From the NCBI GenBank assembly GCA_002712285.1, contig PATC01000027.1, positions 1 through 35,358 of the forward strand: 35,358 bases of DNA, in the 5' to 3' direction. Position numbers and translations under genes: made by a program. The notes beneath the pieces are model-generated. The model saw nothing but the letters and a program-made list of their open reading frames with translations, searched no databases and was not told the origin of the DNA. Positions 1 to 9,433 of the stretch are shown piece by piece (within the stretch, counting starts at the first letter, position 1; each line of letters starts with the position of its first letter). Origin of the DNA: Methanobacteriota archaeon. Its GTDB lineage: Archaea > Thermoplasmatota > Poseidoniia > Poseidoniales > Thalassarchaeaceae.

Positions 1-30
1 GCTACGGGCACGAATTACTAGCCAAGCCAT
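1..30 (-). CDS. rpl30: Start of ribosomal protein uL30 (truncated by left edge; MAWLVIRARS...)
   Basis: Reverse complement of 1-30 begins ATGGCTTGGCTAGTAATTCGTGCCCGT; the ATG overlaps the uS5 stop (ATGA); uL30 follows uS5 in the archaeal spc operon. Confidence 0.6.
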   Translation of the reverse strand, partial: MAWLVIRARS

Positions 31-797
31 CAGGACATCCCTCCACGAGCGATATGAAGGCGTTCGACGTCTGCACGACTGATACGTAGTAGGTTTGTTT
101 CCTTTAGCGCGTTGAAAGTTGCACGAGCAAAGTTGTACTGAGTACGTGTCTGACCCTTACTACTCGACCAAACATCGGTGATTCCAGCCATGTCGAGAAT
201 CATTCGTCCAGTCTCGCCAATTACAAGCCCCTTCCCAGTGGGTGCTGGCATCAAAGTAATGCGAGTTGAACCAGCTCGACCTGTAATCTTCATAGGAACA
301 GAACGCCCAGGACCGCCACCTGATTCCCAAGAACCATTACCACGACGGACGCTAATCATGTTGAGTTTAGCCTTGTTAGTAGCTTTCTGGATTGTAGCTG
401 CTACTTCCTTTCCTTTCGAGGTAGCTAACCCAACTACTCCATCCTTGTTACCCACGACAACCATGACATTGAACCGAGTTCTTTGACCGGAGTCTGTCAT
501 CCTCTGAATTCGTCGAGGTCGGCCAATCATCTCAACATGGAGGTTCGGCTGGAAGAATGCATCAACAATCTCAGGCTCCCGGATAGGGAGGCGTGAAGAA
601 ATCGCCTGCTCAAAGGAAGTAATCTCCCCGTTGATGACCATGCGGCCAAGACGGGTGCGTGCACCATTCTGGACCCATTCCCTCAATGCAAGGCGAGGAT
701 CAGGACCGCGGCGACGTGGACCTCCCGAATTGGAGTCGTCTTCAGATTGACCGAGAGCCCAAGCTAGACCTGGTGCGATAGCAAATTCATCACTCAT
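30..797 (-). CDS. rps5: 30S ribosomal protein uS5
   Basis: NVMVVVGNKDGVVGLATSKGKEV and ITLMPAPTGKGLVIGETGRMILDMAGITDVWSSSKGQTRTQ are uS5 motifs; operon position. Confidence 0.97.
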   Translation of the reverse strand: MSDEFAIAPGLAWALGQSEDDSNSGGPRRRGPDPRLALREWVQNGARTRLGRMVINGEITSFEQAISSRLPIREPEIVDAFFQPNLHVEMIGRPRRIQRMTDSGQRTRFNVMVVVGNKDGVVGLATSKGKEVAATIQKATNKAKLNMISVRRGNGSWESGGGPGRSVPMKITGRAGSTRITLMPAPTGKGLVIGETGRMILDMAGITDVWSSSKGQTRTQYNFARATFNALKETNLLRISRADVERLHIARGGMS

Positions 798-1312
798 GAC
801 ATAGCCCCCTCAATCTTGGTGCGAGTTTTCTCGACTGCCCCTGCAATCTTCTCACTGATATGTTCACCATTTACGCGATCCTCGGAAGGCAGGATTTCTT
901 CGCTGTGAGGGATATGCATCCCTGCGTCAACCATTCCCTTGAGGGCAGAGAAGGCGCGATTACCGCGTGTGGAAGCAGCGAGGCCAATGTCTAAGACTGC
1001 CTCGTCGATACCCGCTGCGAGCGCTTTCTTACCTAATGCGAATCCCGTTAGGTAGGCTGAAGGGACTGACTTAACGGATGCATCCTTTGGCCAACCGTGA
1101 GAACGAAGGTCACTACTAGTGAACTGAAGACGGACATTGTCACCATCGAGATCGAATTCTACAATCTGAGCGACAACACGAGTGTTACTGATGCGAACGA
1201 CAGCACGTGGGACCTCTCCGCGAAGAAGCTTGAGGCGCCTCCTGTAGTCGGTCTCACCTGTGCGTCGACGCTTGTACCTCGCTCGCTGATTCTTGCCATG
1301 TGCAGCCATCAT
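794..1312 (-). CDS. rpl18: 50S ribosomal protein uL18
   Basis: RYKRRRTGETDYRRRLKLLRGEVPRAVVRISNTRVVAQIVEF; operon position. Confidence 0.96.
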   Translation of the reverse strand: MMAAHGKNQRARYKRRRTGETDYRRRLKLLRGEVPRAVVRISNTRVVAQIVEFDLDGDNVRLQFTSSDLRSHGWPKDASVKSVPSAYLTGFALGKKALAAGIDEAVLDIGLAASTRGNRAFSALKGMVDAGMHIPHSEEILPSEDRVNGEHISEKIAGAVEKTRTKIEGAMS

Positions 1313-1785
1313 TCATCGCCTCCAATAGAGATTCCATCCAACTCAATGTTGGCCCGCATGTGTGCAATCGAACGGTAACTCCCGCCCTTCGCCTTACGGT
1401 AGTAGTAACGATATTGGCTTCGGTCAAGAGTTCCGCCATCTCGGAAATCCTTGAGGACACGGCGTTGAGCGCGAATAGTCTTCATCCACTTTTCCTTCTT
1501 TGGGGTGCGGGATTTCTTGGAACCCTTACGGCTTCCATGACCTACACGACGGCCCTTCGCACGTTGGATGTCCGCTTTGCGAGCACGTCCTCTGCTGGTA
1601 CCTTTTATGGGTCGAGCCTTGATTACGCCCTCATCAATAAGTTCGCGAATATCTTCCTTCTGGACTGCGCTCGATATCTGATCGATGTAGTCCGGATGAA
1701 TCCAAACACGATGAACACCAACAGTGCGCCCTTCACGCTTCGATAAGATACTGGCTGCCATTCGGCGCTGGTTTGTAATTTGCAT
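1309..1785 (-). CDS. rpl19e: 50S ribosomal protein eL19
   Basis: QRRMAASIL...RVWIHPDYIDQISSAVQKEDIRELIDEGVIKARPIKGTSRGRARK is typical eL19. Confidence 0.97.
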   Translation of the reverse strand: MQITNQRRMAASILSKREGRTVGVHRVWIHPDYIDQISSAVQKEDIRELIDEGVIKARPIKGTSRGRARKADIQRAKGRRVGHGSRKGSKKSRTPKKEKWMKTIRAQRRVLKDFRDGGTLDRSQYRYYYRKAKGGSYRSIAHMRANIELDGISIGGDE

Positions 1786-2450
1786 CAGAGATCACCTCTC
1801 TTCTCGATTGGACGACGATTGAGGACACGAATGCCCATCTCATCGGCCTTGTCATGGATTGCACTGCGCTTTCGATTACCTACTCCACGTGCGACACGGA
1901 TTGCTTGAGTTGCAGGATCTACCCCCTCAAGCCCCCCTGTATTGTGCACAAGTACTTCTTCAAACCCAGACGGGTGAAGATTACGGGCTGACTTGATTTT
2001 ACCATATCCAACACGTGCCATTGGGGTTCTGTACTTCATGTTTAGACGCTGTTTGGACTGATACCCCTTCGGCTTACGCCATCCTGAACGAGAAAGACGC
2101 TTGTAACGGTACCACTCTTGACGACGGAACTTGGGTTGCTTACGACTCTGTGCATCGCGAGTAGCGAGAGCTTTACGAGTTTCATCATCGAGCTCAGGTT
2201 TCTGCTTGGCACGATGGATTTCTTCCTCATCATCATCATCCCAATCGTCGTCGAAATCATCGAAATCGTCGTCTTCATCGGCATCCTCTTCATCAGCTTC
2301 CTCTATTACAGAAGGCTCCTCTTCAGGAACATCTTCAGATGCCGCTTTGAGGCGCTCAATAAGATCCGCTTTCTTGCCAGTGCTCGAAAGACCGAGCTCC
2401 TTCAGAAGCACCTTGAGTTCTGCTACTGTCATGTCTTCATATTCGGACAT
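1785..2450 (-). CDS. rpl32e: 50S ribosomal protein eL32 with N-terminal SAP-like domain and acidic linker
   Basis: C-terminal half FRRQEWYRYKRLSRSGWRKPKG...HPSGFEEVLVHN is eL32; N-terminus MTVAELKVLLKELGLSSTGKKADLIERL is SAP-like; D/E-rich linker between them. Confidence 0.95.
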   Translation of the reverse strand: MSEYEDMTVAELKVLLKELGLSSTGKKADLIERLKAASEDVPEEEPSVIEEADEEDADEDDDFDDFDDDWDDDDEEEIHRAKQKPELDDETRKALATRDAQSRKQPKFRRQEWYRYKRLSRSGWRKPKGYQSKQRLNMKYRTPMARVGYGKIKSARNLHPSGFEEVLVHNTGGLEGVDPATQAIRVARGVGNRKRSAIHDKADEMGIRVLNRRPIEKRGDL

Positions 2451-2461
2451 CTTTTCTCACC

Positions 2462-3019
2462 TCACTCTGTCTCCGCCTTGGCAACGATGTAGATGCCATC
2501 CTGGAACACACGTCTATCTCGCTTGCGAATTCGACACGCACGCTCGATGTTAGCAGCCGTCTGACCGACTTTCTCGATGTCGGATCCAGATACAATCACA
2601 TCGACCTTGTTCTTGACCTCGACCTTAACGTCATTAGGACTCCATGGAAGAGGAGCAATACGTGGGACCTTCTCTCCAAACAGGTTGGTGATCGACATTT
2701 GGTTGCCCTCCACCTTGATGGTCATTGGAAAGTGAGAATACACGGCCTTGAGCCGATAAGTGAACCCTGAGTCTATGCCTTTGACCATATTACGAATGTG
2801 AGCTGCCCAGGTGCCCGAGAGAGCCTTCTCACGGCGACGTGGAAGAGAGCAATGAACCTCAAGAGAATCTCCTGAAACACGGACTGATATCCGGCTATGT
2901 CGGAATTCACGAGAAATTTGGGAGCCATCCTTGGATAGTGTTAGTGTATCACCATCCATTGAATGGCCGACTCCGTTAGGGAGTTTGATGGTGTGAATAA
3001 TTTGATCTAGTTTTACCAT
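2462..3019 (-). CDS. rpl6: 50S ribosomal protein uL6
   Basis: IKLPNGVGHSMDGDTLTLSKDGSQISREF ... NIERACRIRKRDRRVFQDGIYIV. Confidence 0.96.
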   Translation of the reverse strand: MVKLDQIIHTIKLPNGVGHSMDGDTLTLSKDGSQISREFRHSRISVRVSGDSLEVHCSLPRRREKALSGTWAAHIRNMVKGIDSGFTYRLKAVYSHFPMTIKVEGNQMSITNLFGEKVPRIAPLPWSPNDVKVEVKNKVDVIVSGSDIEKVGQTAANIERACRIRKRDRRVFQDGIYIVAKAETE

Positions 3020-3028
3020 TTTCTCACC

Positions 3029-3418
3029 TCAGAAGATATACGCTAGAAGACGGCCCCCAACACGGGCCTCCTTCGCTTTATCATGACTCATTACACCCTG
3101 ATTGGTAGTCATGAGAAGAACACCGAAGTCCTGAGCAGGAAGGAAACGAGATTCCCACTTCTCAAATTCACTTCGCTTGACAGAATAACGTGGCTTGATT
3201 ACACCACATCGATTGATTGCACCAATCAACTCGATTCGGTAAGAACCGCCTCGACCATTGTCAATCTTCTCGAATTCGCCGATATATCCACGCTCCTTGA
3301 TAATGTCCAACATGCTTCCAAGCAGCTTACTTGCAGGACTAACAGTAACAGTGTAGTGGCCAGCCTGTTCGGCGTTGTACATGCGTACAAATGCATCACT
3401 TAGGGGGTCGAATTGCAT
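3029..3418 (-). CDS. rps8: 30S ribosomal protein uS8
   Basis: DPLSDAFVRMYNAEQAGHYTVTVSPASKLLGSMLDIIKERGYIGEFE ... GVLLMTTNQGVMSHDKAKEARVGGRLLAYIF. Confidence 0.97.
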   Translation of the reverse strand: MQFDPLSDAFVRMYNAEQAGHYTVTVSPASKLLGSMLDIIKERGYIGEFEKIDNGRGGSYRIELIGAINRCGVIKPRYSVKRSEFEKWESRFLPAQDFGVLLMTTNQGVMSHDKAKEARVGGRLLAYIF

Positions 3419-3430
3419 CTCTTCATCACC

Positions 3431-3583
3431 TCACTCATACTTCTTGAATCCCAATTCCGGAGCGGAGTCGCGGAAACACTGGCGGCATAGACGTAGACCG
3501 TAACGACGTACCATACCTCGCTTGCGTCCACAGCGGCGGCACCCGATTGTGCGCCCGATTCTTTCTCCATGATCTCGTCCCAT
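3431..3583 (-). CDS. rps14: 30S ribosomal protein uS14 (zinc-binding; internal [10 protein letters not shown] start preferred)
   Basis: [36 protein letters not shown]; canonical short archaeal uS14. Confidence 0.95.
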   Translation of the reverse strand: MGRDHGERIGRTIGCRRCGRKRGMVRRYGLRLCRQCFRDSAPELGFKKYE

Positions 3584-3588
3584 GTTAT

Positions 3589-4113
3589 TCACTCCTCCAC
3601 AATAGTTAGTCCGTAATTCCCGGTGAAGTATTCCATACACTCCTCCCGGCTAACTCGATGATTTAATGCCACACGATGAGCGCGGCGTCGACGTCGGCTA
3701 ACCCTGTGACCAGGGCGCTCCAAAACGACGTTGATGTCCATACCAAATATACCAATATCAGGGTCATACTTCTGCTTAGGGAAATCGGTATAGTCTGAGA
3801 CGCCAAAGGACAAGTTGCCCTGTGAATCAAAATTCCACGCGGGAAGTGTATTTTCACGAACCCAGAAAGCATCCTTTAGGAATGACTGAATTTGCTCCTG
3901 ATTACGGATTGTGACTTTACAGCCGATTGGAGCGCCTTCACGTGTTCCAAGATCACGATTCGTCTTCTTAGAAAGAGTTCGAACTGGCGTAGCCCCAGTC
4001 AGAACCTCAAGCACACGCTCAGCCGTTTGGAGGCGGTTGCCGCCTTCACCAACGCCAATGTTGATTGTAACCTTAGTGACACGAGTCGCAGTCATCACAT
4101 TAGATTCACTCAT
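3589..4113 (-). CDS. rpl5: 50S ribosomal protein uL5
   Basis: [54 protein letters not shown]. Confidence 0.97.
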   Translation of the reverse strand: MSESNVMTATRVTKVTINIGVGEGGNRLQTAERVLEVLTGATPVRTLSKKTNRDLGTREGAPIGCKVTIRNQEQIQSFLKDAFWVRENTLPAWNFDSQGNLSFGVSDYTDFPKQKYDPDIGIFGMDINVVLERPGHRVSRRRRRAHRVALNHRVSREECMEYFTGNYGLTIVEE

Positions 4114-4820
4114 TCAGCCACCTCCAAAGGAAGAGAATCCGCAGATGGAATGACCATCACATAATCCTCGATAGTACCATAACCCTCTTCGAAAGTGATT
4201 TCGTTGGGCATTGAAGACCGCTTGGTCTCAATTTCCTTTAGTGTCGAAACCTCACCAACGTGATTCCCGCCAATAAGGTAGCATGAAGCACCTGCTTCCG
4301 CCTTGAGAGTATCCTTGATTTTACCTGATGCAAGATCAATGACACATGTTGAACCTGTGGCCCATGTTTCCTTACTCGCATCGTCAACAATAACCGTTCG
4401 ACCATCATGGAAAGAGAGTTGTGTCTTGCCTCCCTTGATTGTAGTCTTACCATTAAGACGACAGAACTTGATGCCTGCACTCTTCTTCGAAATTGGATTG
4501 TAAGCAAGACGTCCCCGGTTATCGAGAATACACATGTAATTCTGATCACCGACAGTAAGGATGTCTAGAAGACCGACACCTCGACCAGTAGATGTGACTA
4601 CTCGGCCATCGACCTCGACGACATTCTTGTTCAAAATTTGACTGACCTCGCGACGAGTACCTGCAACACCGAGAATATCTCGGAGAACAATACCGATTGG
4701 CATGCACCGATCAATTGGATGACCACAAGGATCTGGGCGCTGTACCCAAACACTAGTCTTCCGTGGAAGTGGCCAACTCCGCGGCATTGCCAATCTCTTC
4801 ATGTGACTACTTCGACCCAT
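4110..4820 (-). CDS. rps4e: 30S ribosomal protein eS4 (start at MGRSSHMKRLAMPRSW)
   Basis: MGRSSHMKRLAMPRSWPLPRKTSVWVQRPDPCGHP plus RNA-binding region; between uL24 and uL5. Confidence 0.95.
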   Translation of the reverse strand: MGRSSHMKRLAMPRSWPLPRKTSVWVQRPDPCGHPIDRCMPIGIVLRDILGVAGTRREVSQILNKNVVEVDGRVVTSTGRGVGLLDILTVGDQNYMCILDNRGRLAYNPISKKSAGIKFCRLNGKTTIKGGKTQLSFHDGRTVIVDDASKETWATGSTCVIDLASGKIKDTLKAEAGASCYLIGGNHVGEVSTLKEIETKRSSMPNEITFEEGYGTIEDYVMVIPSADSLPLEVAE

Positions 4821-4821
4821 C

Positions 4822-5253
4822 TCATGCACCTCTGTTTTCGCGCTCAGCAAGCTTAGACATACGCTTTGCATCGGAATCATCGAGTTTGATGACCACTACG
4901 TTTGAGGCTCGGACTGGCATAGGCTCATCCTTACCATCAGACTTGGTTACGGCGATACCCTCGATGTGAAGAGTACCATCTGGATTGACTTTGAGAACCT
5001 CGCCCTCTACACCAGATGCGCCTCGCTTACCCTGGTTGCGCTTACCGCGACCCTCGGATTTCTTACTGTTTGGGAATCCAAAATCACCGCGAACGACCTT
5101 GACCGTGTCGCCTGCGCGAACAGTAATGTTGCGGACGCCTGTGAAGGAATTATCCTCAAGTTGTAGACGTGCACGAACTCGCTTACGCTGACTATGAGTG
5201 GGGGCGGAACCCGCCGCCTTCCTTTGCTTTCTTGGCTGACTACTTCTTACCAT
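4822..5253 (-). CDS. rpl24: 50S ribosomal protein uL24 (start at MVRSSQPRKQRK)
   Basis: SQPRKQRKAAGSAPTHSQRKRVRARL ... VRAGDTVKVVRGDFGF KOW motif. Confidence 0.95.
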   Translation of the reverse strand: MVRSSQPRKQRKAAGSAPTHSQRKRVRARLQLEDNSFTGVRNITVRAGDTVKVVRGDFGFPNSKKSEGRGKRNQGKRGASGVEGEVLKVNPDGTLHIEGIAVTKSDGKDEPMPVRASNVVVIKLDDSDAKRMSKLAERENRGA

Positions 5254-5263
5254 ATCTTTCACC

Positions 5264-5662
5264 TCACACAATCTGCTTCGCGGTCGCAGCGACACGTGGC
5301 CAACGCTCCGCGGATTCCCGGCTGACTGGACCCTTGATGTCAGATCCTTTGAGCTCGCCCTTCTCGTTAGTTAAGACACAAGCATTGTCCTCAAACTGGA
5401 CCCAGGTTCCATCAGCACGACGGAATGGTCGGCGCTGTCGAACTATGATAGCATGGTGAACCTTGCGTCGCACTTCAGGAGTACCACGCTTTACAGTGAC
5501 CTGAACCAAATCACCTACACCACCTGCAGGGTAACGTCGATGCACAGAACCTCTGCGAAGTACTGTAATCAATTGAACGACCTTTGCGCCGCTGTTGTCA
5601 ACACAAAGCATCCTCCCCATGGACGGAATTGCACGAGTAACCTTGCTAGAAATGCCCTTCAT
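5264..5662 (-). CDS. rpl14: 50S ribosomal protein uL14
   Basis: MLCVDNSGAKVVQLITVLRR ... GVGDLVQVTVKRGTPEVRRKVHHAIIVRQRRPFRRADGTWVQFEDNACVL. Confidence 0.97.
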   Translation of the reverse strand: MKGISSKVTRAIPSMGRMLCVDNSGAKVVQLITVLRRGSVHRRYPAGGVGDLVQVTVKRGTPEVRRKVHHAIIVRQRRPFRRADGTWVQFEDNACVLTNEKGELKGSDIKGPVSRESAERWPRVAATAKQIV

Positions 5663-6000
5663 TCTGCTGCCTCCTTCTCAATTACACAGAAACAGACCGT
5701 TTTGGAAAGGGGGCGACATTCCATGATACGAACACGATCACCAACTGCAATATCACCGATACAGGCAGGGAGATGAGCATTGTAGCGACTGGTGCGTTTC
5801 TCGTATCTCTCGTACTTCTTCATCGAACGGATTCTCTCATTTTGAACAATGATTGAGTTATTCATTCCAACGCTTGCAACAAGTCCTTCGATAATCTGTC
5901 CGCGCACACGGAGGCTTCCATAGAACGGACAGTTTTCACTGCCATCCCATTCTCCCTCTGGTGCCTTCACGTCGACGCCGATATCCCTGGGTGTGGTCAT
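5659..6000 (-). CDS. rps17: 30S ribosomal protein uS17
   Basis: DENCPFYGSLRVRGQIIEGLV-type archaeal uS17; KYERYEKRTSRYNAHLPACIGDIAVGDRVRIMECRPLSKT. Confidence 0.96.
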   Translation of the reverse strand: MTTPRDIGVDVKAPEGEWDGSENCPFYGSLRVRGQIIEGLVASVGMNNSIIVQNERIRSMKKYERYEKRTSRYNAHLPACIGDIAVGDRVRIMECRPLSKTVCFCVIEKEAAE

Positions 6001-6001
6001 T

Positions 6002-6256
6002 TCACTTCATCCTCCAATTCATATGAATCCGATTCTCAGGCCTCTGGCATACAGAACGCCCATCGATGGCTTCTGAACCATCAATCGAGAATCGGATTAC
6101 GGACTTTGGAAGGCGAACTTCTCGCTCTCCATTTTGCACGACTAGCGTGCGGCGCGTCTCGTCCAAAACGCGACCTTCTACGCCCTCAAGGCTTGGATCA
6201 TTTGAACTTACGACTCGAAGATTTCGATGAAGCCAAGGAAGATGGATGAACTCCAT
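6002..6256 (-). CDS. rnp1: RNase P protein component 1 (Rnp1/Rpp29)
   Basis: VVSSNDPSLEGVEGRVLDETRRTLVVQNGEREVRLPKSVIRFSI; located between SUI1 and uS17 as in other archaea. Confidence 0.93.
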   Translation of the reverse strand: MEFIHLPWLHRNLRVVSSNDPSLEGVEGRVLDETRRTLVVQNGEREVRLPKSVIRFSIDGSEAIDGRSVCQRPENRIHMNWRMK

Positions 6257-6556
6257 TCAACGCACCTCCACAGTGTAGCCATTTTGCTCGAGAACCTTTG
6301 CAGCACGCTTCTTGTGATCGCCCTGAAGTTCAATTGTGCGCCCTTTTACAGTGCCTCCACTGGCGCACTGACTCTTGAGCGTCTTAGCGAGTTTATGGAT
6401 ATCAATAGCCGAATCATCGATTCCTTCAACGATAGTTACCATCTTTCCATACCTCCTTCTATCTGTACGAATAATTGCTTTCTGTTGCTCCTTTGCGATT
6501 TCTTGACAAATACATAGTTCATCAGGTAGGCCGCATAGATTACAGATGCTTGCCAT
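6257..6556 (-). CDS. Translation initiation factor SUI1/aIF1 homolog
   Basis: CNLCGLPDELCICQEIAKEQQ and KLAKTLKSQCASGGTVKGRTIELQGDHKKRAAKVLEQNGY. Confidence 0.95.
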   Translation of the reverse strand: MASICNLCGLPDELCICQEIAKEQQKAIIRTDRRRYGKMVTIVEGIDDSAIDIHKLAKTLKSQCASGGTVKGRTIELQGDHKKRAAKVLEQNGYTVEVR

Positions 6557-6562
6557 TCGTGT

Positions 6563-6769
6563 CTACTCCTTCTTCTCGTTCATTTTGGTAAGTAGGCGAG
6601 CAATACTTCGCCGAGTCTGCTTGAATTCACCTGAGTTCTGTACCGAACCACCAAGAGACTTCTGGGCCCTCAGTTGCAACAGTTCCTCACGGAGCTCAAT
6701 GAGGCGCTTCTCACGAGCTTCGTCGCTCATCTCATCGATTTCGCGAGCCTTGAGGTGTGTCATATTCAC
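6563..6769 (-). CDS. rpl29: 50S ribosomal protein uL29
   Basis: LKAREIDEMSDEAREKRLIELREELLQLRAQKSLGG. Confidence 0.94.
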   Translation of the reverse strand: MNMTHLKAREIDEMSDEAREKRLIELREELLQLRAQKSLGGSVQNSGEFKQTRRSIARLLTKMNEKKE

Positions 6770-7557
6770 TCCTCCTCCCTGCCATCGGCCATCCCGGCTT
6801 CAATTTCTAAAAGAGCTTGGACGCTAGCCTCGACCATCTCTTCTTCAGACATGTCAGGAACGGCCTCATCCTCGCTAACCGGAGTTTGCACAATGCTCTC
6901 GGTAATCTCGTAGTCGTGTGGGAGAGGCTCAAGGCCTACCTCTTCTCGACTCTTGATGATAAGCTCGTTTGGCAGACGTGTGCCAGGACGCATGATCGCA
7001 ACGGTGCAACCGATGGTTCCAAGTTTCTTGACTGCAACAGAATAGCCGACATCCATAGTAGATAGAGCAGTTTCACCACAGAACTTGATGTGGCCGGCCT
7101 GGAACTTCTGGGTCCGATTACGAGCCCCACTAACCTTTCCGGAAAGAACGATCAAACAACCTCTTGCGCCTGCATTCATGATATTCATGGCAGTGCTATT
7201 TCCAGCACGGCGGAAGAACCAACCACGCTCTAGTGAAGATGCGAGGCGACTTGCCATAATCTGAGCGTTAAGAGCTGGAGTTTCACATTCACCTACCTCA
7301 AGCTTGGGCTGATACAAATTGAAGTCCTCCTCCAAGCGGCGGGTCAGTTCATTGATGATACGCCCACGTGTCCCGATTACTCGGCCAACGTTCTCAGCCT
7401 CAAGAACAATCATTTCACCTTCAGGTGTCCTCTTGAACGTAAGTCCACCAAAGCCAGCATCCTGAGTCTCGTGTAGTAAGAACTCCTTGACCAAATGACG
7501 TTCTACATTTCGATTAATGAACGTACGAACTATGTTTTCTTTACTTCCCTTAGCCAT
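6766..7557 (-). CDS. rps3: 30S ribosomal protein uS3
   Basis: KH domain VGRVIGTRGRIINELTRRLEEDF; MDVGYSVAVKKLGTIGCTVAIM. Confidence 0.97.
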   Translation of the reverse strand: MAKGSKENIVRTFINRNVERHLVKEFLLHETQDAGFGGLTFKRTPEGEMIVLEAENVGRVIGTRGRIINELTRRLEEDFNLYQPKLEVGECETPALNAQIMASRLASSLERGWFFRRAGNSTAMNIMNAGARGCLIVLSGKVSGARNRTQKFQAGHIKFCGETALSTMDVGYSVAVKKLGTIGCTVAIMRPGTRLPNELIIKSREEVGLEPLPHDYEITESIVQTPVSEDEAVPDMSEEEMVEASVQALLEIEAGMADGREEE

Positions 7558-7568
7558 CTTGAATCACC

Positions 7569-8192
7569 TCAGAAGTCTCCGTCATCCATATCCCAATCGT
7601 CGCCTTCAGCGACTGCCTCAAGGAAAACCTCGAGATTGACTTGGTAGTGATTCTTCGGACTTGCCCGACCACGTGCACGAGGGCGGAAAGCACGGCGAAC
7701 CTGCCCTCTATGGGCTGCAATGTGTGTAATCACCATATCTTCAACATCGTCAATGTCTTCATACTGCTCGCGAGCATTGTTCATTGCCGAGCGAAGAAGA
7801 CGAATATATGCGAGAGAAGCCTTGACAGGGAAACGACCAGGACCCATACGACCTTTGCGGTGACCTGCCATTGTGTTCCCACCCTTACCCTTGCGGGATC
7901 GGCGAACGTAAGGAATAGCACGAGCCTTACGACGAATGTGATGCTCATTGTGACGCTTGTAACCATCCGGATTGTTTGGATCTTCAATCCAACCATCTGC
8001 CTTGATAACTAATTCAAGATAATCAATAGCGTCACCAACAGTCTTGTTGCGTAAGAAACGACAAATCTGGTAGCAATGCTTGTGATGAATATCTAGATTC
8101 ACCGCACGGGCAGTGGTTAGGCTGTGGAAGCCAGGGGTGCTCTGAAGTAGCTGAGTATATCCGCTACGAGGCTTTGTTGAATCTCTTGCCAT
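7569..8192 (-). CDS. rpl22: 50S ribosomal protein uL22
   Basis: HHKHCYQICRFLRNKTVGDAIDYLELV ... THIAAHRGQVRRAFRPRARGRASPKNHYQVNLEVFLE. Confidence 0.96.
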   Translation of the reverse strand: MARDSTKPRSGYTQLLQSTPGFHSLTTARAVNLDIHHKHCYQICRFLRNKTVGDAIDYLELVIKADGWIEDPNNPDGYKRHNEHHIRRKARAIPYVRRSRKGKGGNTMAGHRKGRMGPGRFPVKASLAYIRLLRSAMNNAREQYEDIDDVEDMVITHIAAHRGQVRRAFRPRARGRASPKNHYQVNLEVFLEAVAEGDDWDMDDGDF

Positions 8193-8203
8193 CTTCCTTC
8201 ACC

Positions 8204-8695
8204 TCACTTCAATGCCACATGCTTCGAACCACGGGTAGCACCTACACCTACACCTGTGTGCGTAACTCCACGTCGAGTTGGAGCAAACTCACCTAGTGCA
8301 TGACCAATCATTTGTTCCCGCAATTCGACTTCGACGAACTTTTGCCCGTTGTGAATTGCGATGGTCTTGCCTACCATTGCAGGCATGACATACATACTTC
8401 GACAATGGGTACGCACAGTACGCTCACTCTTGACTACACGATCGTAGAGGTGCTGTTGCTCACGCGGAAGTCCATTCAGAAGAGTACGACGAACCTTTGC
8501 AGGTACTATGTCCGCGATGCAAATACCTGGATCATCATCTGGAAGGACGAGTGGCATTGCCTTGAGTTCATCAATCTTGTAGCCACGGTAAAGGAATTCA
8601 CGTTCTCGGCGGCCTGCTAGTTTAGAGCGACGCTTGCGTGCCTGGCGGCGCGCAATCTTCGGTGTGCGGAACATCTTCTTCTTCTTACGACCCAT
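8204..8695 (-). CDS. rps19: 30S ribosomal protein uS19
   Basis: EFLYRGYKIDELKAMPL ... VKSERTVRTHCRSMYVMPAMVGKTIAIHNGQKFVEVELREQMIGHALGEFAPTRR. Confidence 0.96.
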   Translation of the reverse strand: MGRKKKKMFRTPKIARRQARKRRSKLAGRREREFLYRGYKIDELKAMPLVLPDDDPGICIADIVPAKVRRTLLNGLPREQQHLYDRVVKSERTVRTHCRSMYVMPAMVGKTIAIHNGQKFVEVELREQMIGHALGEFAPTRRGVTHTGVGVGATRGSKHVALK

Positions 8696-8698
8696 GAA

Positions 8699-9421
8699 TC
8701 AGACCTCCTTTGATTTTGAACGGCCGCGGCCAGTTCTACTAGGTGCGATATGACCAACTTTCTGTCCTGGTGGAGCAGTTCGCGGTACGGAGTTTGGACC
8801 ATGGACTGCCTGATGGTTTCCACCACCATGCGGGTGATCTACAGGGTTCATGGCTACGCCAGAAACAGACGGGTACAACTTTCCACGTGCCTTAGCACGG
8901 TAGTGAGCAGAACCGGCCTTCATCATCGGCTTATCAGTTCGACCGTGGCCTCCAAGAACGCCAATAGATGCACGACAATTGGCATTGAGTTCTTTCATGC
9001 GACCTGATGGAAGACGGACTCTGACAATATCGCCCATGTTAGATTCTACAACAGCTGAGTTTCCACCACTACGAGCGATCTTACCACCGTCACCAGGACG
9101 TGCCTCAACATTGCTAATTGGAGTGCCTTCTGGGAGGTTACCCAATGTAGTGATATTTCCTGGCCGAAGGGAGACATTTTGCCCAATAGCAATCTTCTGT
9201 CCAACGCCCATTCCCTCAGTAGCTACAATGTGGAAATCCTCACCACTATCTCTCTTCACATGCGCGAGCGGCGCAGTGTGGACTGGACTGTGGATTAAAT
9301 CGACGACAGTCACTACTTCATCCTCTATTCGAGGAACCTGGGAACGACCAGGGAATCGATGGCTTCGGACGCGGTTTTTAGGGGATGATCCCCGGCGTTG
9401 TGAACGTGTTCTCTTACCCAT
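8699..9421 (-). CDS. rpl2: 50S ribosomal protein uL2
   Basis: GGGRTDKPMMKAG / VSGVAMNPVDHPHGGGNHQ-type uL2 signature present (VSGVAMNPVDHPHGGGNHQAVHGPNSVPRTAPPGQKVGHIA). Confidence 0.98.
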   Translation of the reverse strand: MGKRTRSQRRGSSPKNRVRSHRFPGRSQVPRIEDEVVTVVDLIHSPVHTAPLAHVKRDSGEDFHIVATEGMGVGQKIAIGQNVSLRPGNITTLGNLPEGTPISNVEARPGDGGKIARSGGNSAVVESNMGDIVRVRLPSGRMKELNANCRASIGVLGGHGRTDKPMMKAGSAHYRAKARGKLYPSVSGVAMNPVDHPHGGGNHQAVHGPNSVPRTAPPGQKVGHIAPSRTGRGRSKSKEV

Positions 9422-9433
9422 AATATCACCACA

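Noticed and set aside
178-2553. Plus-strand ORFs antisense to ribosomal protein genes (178..486, 1097..1378, 1300..1746, 2118..2492, 2131..2553)
   Set aside because: Mirror frames of strongly conserved uS5/uL18/eL19/eL32 genes; poly-Ser and similar composition come from antisense reading of the acidic linker.
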